A stretch of DNA of 19,648 nt from CAYLZN01 sp964387935 (GTDB lineage Bacteria; Acidobacteriota; Vicinamibacteria; Vicinamibacterales; JAFNAJ01). The stretch spans positions 1 to 19,648 of the forward strand of contig CAYLZN010000076.1 of the NCBI GenBank assembly GCA_964387935.1. The letters run 5' to 3'. The notes under the pieces were generated by a model. It was not told the origin of the DNA. It did not search any database and was given only the letters and a program-made list of their open reading frames with translations. The position numbers were made by a program, and so were the translations under genes. Shown in pieces: positions 16,568 to 19,648 of the stretch (positions are counted from its first letter, which is position 1; each line of letters starts with the position of its first letter).

Positions 16568-18682
16568 TCAAGGCGTTCGCGGCGACCACGGGGCGATGAT
16601 CATGAGGTCGGAACGCACCGACTCCGTCTGTGACCAGTACACTGCCTGCGATTCCACGGTCGCGGACAGCCAAGGCAGGCTGCCGCGAGGGTCGGCGCTC
16701 AGGCTGGCGAGATCCTCGACTCGTCTGGTGTCGTAGCGGTAGCGGCGAAGGGACAGCCGGCCACGGTGGGGGTTGACCGGCGTTCGGTCGAGGAAGGCGA
16801 TCCCGTCGCGAGTCAGTCCCCAGGAGCCTTCCCAGACGGCAGTGCCCGGCATGACCTCGGTTTCAGGTCCGCCCTCGACGGGCATGCTGAACAAGCCTGT
16901 CGCGCCGGGCCGGCGTACGAAGTAGAGCGTCTTGCCGTCGGGCGATTCAAGGGCTTGCGTTCCCTCGCCCTCTGTGACTGGCACAGCTACATCCGATCCG
17001 TCGGCACGAGTCTTCCAGATGCGAGGCCGGCCAGTCCGGTTCGAACTGAAGTAGATCCAGGTTCCGTCCCGGGACCAGCTCGGGTTGGCCTCGTCCGACG
17101 GTTCCGAGGTCAATCTCCTGAGATCGCTTCCGTCGACGCGTACGACGAAGATCCTCCGATTCGTTGGTCCCGCGGAGGCATAGGCGATCCAGCCGTTGTC
17201 CGGGGACCATCGCGGCGTGAGCGGACGCCCGCCTTCGCGGAGCGCCAGACGCCTGGCATGGCTTCCATCCGTCGCCGAAATCCACAGACTCGACTGGCCG
17301 GATCGACTCGATGAGAACACGACCAGTCGGCCGTCCGGCGAGGCGACGGGGTGCTCGACGAAGGCGGAGGACTCGAACGCCCGCTCGACGAGCGCTGCGC
17401 GACCCGCGGGATGGGACCATCGCCAGACACTGACCTGCGCGAGGTCGTGCACGTATGCGAGCGCTGCCGGCCCACCGGGAGGTGGCCGCGACACCGACGG
17501 CGAGGTCGCTTGGGCCTCGGTGCCGGGCACGACCGATGGGGCCTCGCCGGGCGTGGGATCCGCCGCGACCTGCCAGAGGGCCTGGCGACCCTGCCGCGTG
17601 GAGCCGAAGACGATGCCCGCGCCACGCGGCGTCCATGCCAGTCCGTCGATGTTCGCCGCGTCGAATGTGATGCGGCGAGATCCCGTGTCCCCCGCGTGCA
17701 GGTCCACCACGTACAAATCAGCCACACCGATGCTCACGGACCTGGCGACAGCGACCCGCCTGCCGTCCGGCGACACCGCACACTCCATGTCGCCCAGCGT
17801 TCCGTTCTCAGGCGCGGTCAGACGCCGCAATCGGTCGCCGGTTGTAGAGGAGATCAGGAACGCCGCGTAAGGCGCGTCGGGCGCCGCGCGGTCGATCACG
17901 GCAAGGGCCTCTCCGTCAGGGGTCCAGGACAGCGATGTTCCCGCGATTTCGGCGAATCTCTTCGATCCTCCGCCTTCGGCCAGCGAGACCCGTACCTCCC
18001 AGGTTGTGGGGCCGGCAGGACGAAGGAACGCGATCCTCGAGCCGTCTGGTGACCAGCGAGGACGCAGGTCGAGGGGCGCGTCGGGTTCGGTCAGCAGTCG
18101 CCTCGGCGCTCCTCCGGCCGTCGGTGCCACGTAGATTCCGCTTGCGTCCTCCCGTTCCCAGTTGAAGGCGACGAAACGGCCGTCGGGGGAGAGGCTCGGG
18201 GCGAACTCCGGCTGCTCGTCGCTCGCCAGGGGGCGCGGCCGGGAGCCTTCGCCAGCCATCGGTGCAGGGATGCGCTCGCCGGGCCAGAGGGTCAGGATGC
18301 CGGCCACGGTGGCGGCTCCGACGAGCAGGAACAGGGCCGTCGGAATCGCAGGGTGTGTCCTCGCGAGACCCGGCAGCGCCCGCCGGGGGCTGACGGGAGC
18401 GCGCGCCTCCGTGGTCGCCGGCGCGGTGGCTGGTGGAGGGGCGCCCGGCGGGCTGGAGCTCGCATCGCGACGTGACTTCCACGCGTCCAGTTCCGCCCGG
18501 AACGCATACACCGAACTCCGATGGGCGTGGGGGAGCCGCTACACCGGAAGTCCCGCCTCACGCTCCCATCGCTGCGCGGTCTTGACGCTGCAGGACAGGT
18601 GAACGGCGATCTCCTTCCACGACTCCAGTCGATCGCCGGCGCTCGGGCGCATGACGAAGCGGGGATCCTGTGGCGCCGACAT
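16568..18682 (-). pseudogene. HTH-TM-PD40 beta-propeller membrane regulator (copy 3), interrupted by an in-frame amber codon
   Basis: 704 codon positions from ATG 18682 to the stop at 16568, all in one frame except a single TAG at 18539-18541. Before it: MSAPQDPRF..., then the HTH start 'DRLESWKEIAVHLSCSVKTA' and QRWEREAGLPV. Directly after it: RLPHAHRSSVYAFRAELDAW, the expected end of the same HTH domain. A membrane helix is at about 113-133 (IPTALFLLVGAATVAGILTLW). The propeller follows with blades LSPDGRFVAFNW, WSPDGSRIAFLR, VSPDGRRVAVAR and WSRDGTWIYFSS, and its end SDLMIIAPW parallels SDVMIIDPW in copy 1, so copies 1 and 3 are the closer pair. The domain after the stop is otherwise intact, so the lesion is recent, is read through, or is a sequencing error. 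The start has no good ribosome site; ATG 18652 is an alternative. Confidence 0.82.
18539..18541 (-). other. In-frame TAG within the HTH domain of regulator copy 3
   Basis: The codon order is Leu-Pro-Val-TAG-Arg-Leu-Pro-His. The other two copies have Leu-Pro-Val-His-Arg at the same place. A single base change from a Tyr, Gln or Trp codon would produce TAG; from His it needs two. The stop leaves a 47-residue peptide with only part of the HTH. Confidence 0.85.
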
Positions 18683-18755
18683 CGGGCGGATTCTGGCACA
18701 GATCCGGCCTGCGGCTCGCGGCTCACGGCGTGCGGCGTGCATCCCGCCGCGACAG

Positions 18756-18769
18756 GTTCTGCTCAGAAC
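18756..18769. promoter_or_regulatory. Perfect inverted repeat GTTCTG-CT-CAGAAC
   Basis: GTTCTGCTCAGAAC has 6-bp arms and a 2-nt centre. The size and symmetry fit a dimeric HTH operator. It lies 74 bp upstream of the start of regulator copy 3 and 5 bp from a second inverted repeat. It was not seen upstream of the other two regulator copies. Confidence 0.4.
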
Positions 18770-18774
18770 GAGCA

Positions 18775-18791
18775 CCTTGATCTCATCAAGG
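18775..18791. promoter_or_regulatory. Perfect inverted repeat CCTTGAT-CTC-ATCAAGG
   Basis: CCTTGATCTCATCAAGG has 7-bp arms and a 3-nt centre. It is AT-richer than its surroundings. It may be an operator paired with the repeat at 18756-18769, or a small hairpin. No T-tract follows on either strand, which speaks against a terminator. Confidence 0.42.
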
Positions 18792-18874
18792 GGCCGTGGT
18801 GCTGGAACGGTATCAGGTGGATTGCGAATCGGGGTCGAACAGTCGCCATGCCTGGCGGCTGAACGGGGCGGTCG

Positions 18875-19069
18875 ATGTCGACGGACGACAGGCACACGAC
18901 AGTCAGGGCCAATTTGGTCTGGGCACTCTTACTGGTCGCTGGCGCAGCTCGGGAAAGACCGCTGACCGCCGTCAATACGCCGCCTGTCTGGCCTTGCAAT
19001 GGCTTCAACGGGGAGACGCATCATGCGCCGAGAACTGCCGGTACCCACGCTTGTTGTCGTTCACACTGA
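18875..19069 (+). CDS. Doubtful small ORF with a signal-like N-terminus, ending inside the insertion sequence
   Basis: 64 codons: MSTDDRHTTVRANL, then a short hydrophobic run WALLLVAGAA, then a polar part with cysteines. The last six codons and the stop belong to the insertion-sequence end that begins at 19052, so the natural C-terminus is lost. The ribosome site is weak. It may be the remnant of a small exported protein or chance. It overlaps the better-supported start at 19023 in another frame. Confidence 0.25.
   Translation: MSTDDRHTTVRANLVWALLLVAGAARERPLTAVNTPPVWPCNGFNGETHHAPRTAGTHACCRSH
19010..19015 (+). promoter_or_regulatory. Strong ribosome binding site before a truncated gene
   Basis: GGGGAG with a 7-nt spacer before ATG 19023. 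This is one of the best Shine-Dalgarno sites in the window, although only ten native codons follow. Confidence 0.4.
19023..19051 (+). pseudogene. Possible gene start cut off by the insertion sequence
   Basis: ATG 19023 begins MRRELPVPT. At 19052 the insertion-sequence end starts, and the frame then reads through it to a TGA at 19095. Only about ten native codons remain, too few to name the product. The strong ribosome site is the main support. Confidence 0.3.
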
Positions 19070-19104
19070 TCCACTGACGGTTTCTCACGCTTGACGGACG
19101 ACGG
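19052..19104 (+). repeat. Insertion-sequence terminal repeat, copy A
   Basis: 53 bp starting TGTTGTC, with core CACTGACGGTTTCTCACGCT. It matches 19596-19648 at 49 of 53 positions in direct orientation. The base before each copy differs (T at 19051, G at 19595), which places the element boundary at the TGTTGTC. Confidence 0.8.
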
Positions 19105-19153
19105 CCGGGCGTCGTTTCCCGCATTGGCTCGTCAGCGTGCGGATCCCCCAGCC

Positions 19154-19175
19154 CCCGCCCGCCCCGGGGGGCGGG
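19154..19175. other. Very GC-rich hairpin inside the insertion-sequence end
   Basis: CCCGCCC at 19154-19160 pairs with GGGCGGG at 19169-19175 around an 8-nt loop. It lies downstream of the ATPase stop (minus strand). There is no clear T-tract, so a terminator role is only possible. It could also shield the element from outside transcription. Confidence 0.35.
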
Positions 19176-19327
19176 AGCGCGTTTGTCGCTTGGCTCCCAC
19201 CAGGACCCGTAGACAGACCGAGGTCGACGACCAGCAGATCGCCGACCTCGGGTCCTGCGCGAGTCCGTCGAGGCGCTCGGGGCGCTCGCCAGCGGAGCCC
19301 TATCCTCCTCAACGGCGAGCGCCTGGG

Positions 19328-19595
19328 TCAGGCCACTTCCGGCAAGGCGGCCTGGACGTGGTCGGCCGTGGCGAGCTTGGCGCGCGCCAGGGCCGCGGCC
19401 ATCAGGGTGTGATGGGCCAGCAGGTTGATCTTGCGGGGTAGGCCGCCGGTGGCCTGGTAGATCGCTTCCTCGGCACTGGGATCGAAGAGCGGGGTCTCGG
19501 CGGTGGCTAGCCGGAGCCGGTGCGCGAGATAGCTGGTGCACTCTTCCCGCGTCAGGGCGGCCATGTGGTAGCGGACGACGATGCGTTGGGCGAGG
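19328..19595 (-). pseudogene. C-terminal remnant of an ExeA/TniB-like AAA ATPase of the insertion sequence
   Basis: About 89 codons, reading HLAQRIVVRYHMAALTREEC and onward through 'ATGGLPRKINLLAHHTLMAA' to LPEVA. This is the C-terminal lid part of ExeA-like AAA proteins, where 'QR[IL]-x-[VL]-R-[YF]-H-L' and 'GG[LI]PR-x-INLL' are typical. Walker A and B motifs and roughly two thirds of a normal protein of this family are missing. Upstream the frame enters the second terminal repeat and meets TGA at 19601-19603, so the gene was cut by insertion of the second element. Confidence 0.72.
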
Positions 19596-19648
19596 TGTTG
19601 TCATTCACGCTGATCCACTGACGGTTTCTCACGCTTGACCGACGCCGG
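19596..19648 (+). repeat. Insertion-sequence terminal repeat, copy B (to the window edge)
   Basis: Starts TGTTGTC and continues to the last base of the window. Its four differences from copy A are at repeat positions 8, 14, 45 and 50. It marks the boundary of a second element that lies mostly outside the window. Confidence 0.78.

Larger units (their letters stand above)
18683..18874. promoter_or_regulatory. Intergenic region upstream of regulator copy 3
   Basis: Non-coding stretch between the start of regulator copy 3 (minus) and a small plus-strand reading frame. Its notable content is two adjacent perfect inverted repeats, listed separately. No clear -35/-10 pair is seen. Confidence 0.5.
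19052..19648 (-). mobile_element. End of an insertion sequence (transposase/ExeA-TniB type), with a second copy nested in the same orientation
   Basis: The element end starts at TGTTGTC (19052) and runs rightwards. It contains a non-coding end region (19052-19327) and the 3' part of an ATPase gene on the minus strand (19328-19595). At 19596 the same terminal sequence starts again and runs to the window edge, so a second copy of the element begins there in the same orientation. The cognate transposase is not in the window. ExeA/TniB-like ATPases of this kind accompany integrase-type (rve) transposases in such elements; the exact IS family is not assigned. Confidence 0.68.

Noticed and set aside
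16568..18511. Third regulator as an intact 647-residue gene starting at GTG 18511
   Set aside because: That GTG is a normal internal Val codon of the HTH domain. The frame continues upstream through one TAG into the rest of the domain, so this is an interrupted gene. Expression of the downstream part alone cannot be excluded.

Overview
This is a strongly GC-rich bacterial window with ten protein genes or gene remnants, no RNA genes and no CRISPR array. Gene content points to a soil-type Acidobacteriota, probably near Vicinamibacteria/Luteitalea. The grounds are very large Oar-like TonB-dependent receptors with an N-terminal carboxypeptidase-regulatory-like domain, a family of HTH-transmembrane-PD40 propeller proteins, and BACON / 'AEGAT' surface proteins. 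The taxonomic call is inference from protein style only.

Layout. (1) Positions 1-1125, minus strand: a likely operon with an ECF-type sigma factor (598-1125), a 92-residue helical protein of the kind often found beside such sigma factors (175-453), and the 5' end of a secreted protein that leaves the window (107 to 1). (2) Positions 1126-1444: a divergent control region. (3) Positions 1445-8558, plus strand: two tandem, full-length, clearly paralogous TonB-dependent receptors separated by 46 bp. (4) Positions 8583-10649, minus strand: an HTH-TM-propeller regulator whose stop lies 24 bp from the second receptor. (5) Positions 10732-13453, plus strand: a small exported protein with a HEAT-like C-terminus, then a second HTH-TM-propeller regulator. 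(6) Positions 13465-16454, minus strand: a large exported repeat protein broken by one frameshift. (7) Positions 16568-18682, minus strand: a third HTH-TM-propeller regulator interrupted by an in-frame amber codon inside its HTH domain. (8) Positions 18683-19051: a control region holding two adjacent perfect inverted repeats and the possible start of a gene cut off by an insertion. (9) Positions 19052-19648: the end of an insertion sequence with a truncated ExeA/TniB-like ATPase remnant, broken by the end of a second copy of the same element in the same orientation.

Possible joint role. The receptors should import or bind a large substrate across the outer membrane. The three propeller proteins have the layout of membrane-tethered one-component regulators: DNA-binding domain in the cytoplasm, one membrane helix, and a roughly 550-residue propeller outside. 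They could report on periplasmic ligand or receptor state. That link is inference from gene order; nothing in the sequence proves it. The right half of the window is decaying: one frameshift, one nonsense codon and a nested insertion lie within about 5 kb.
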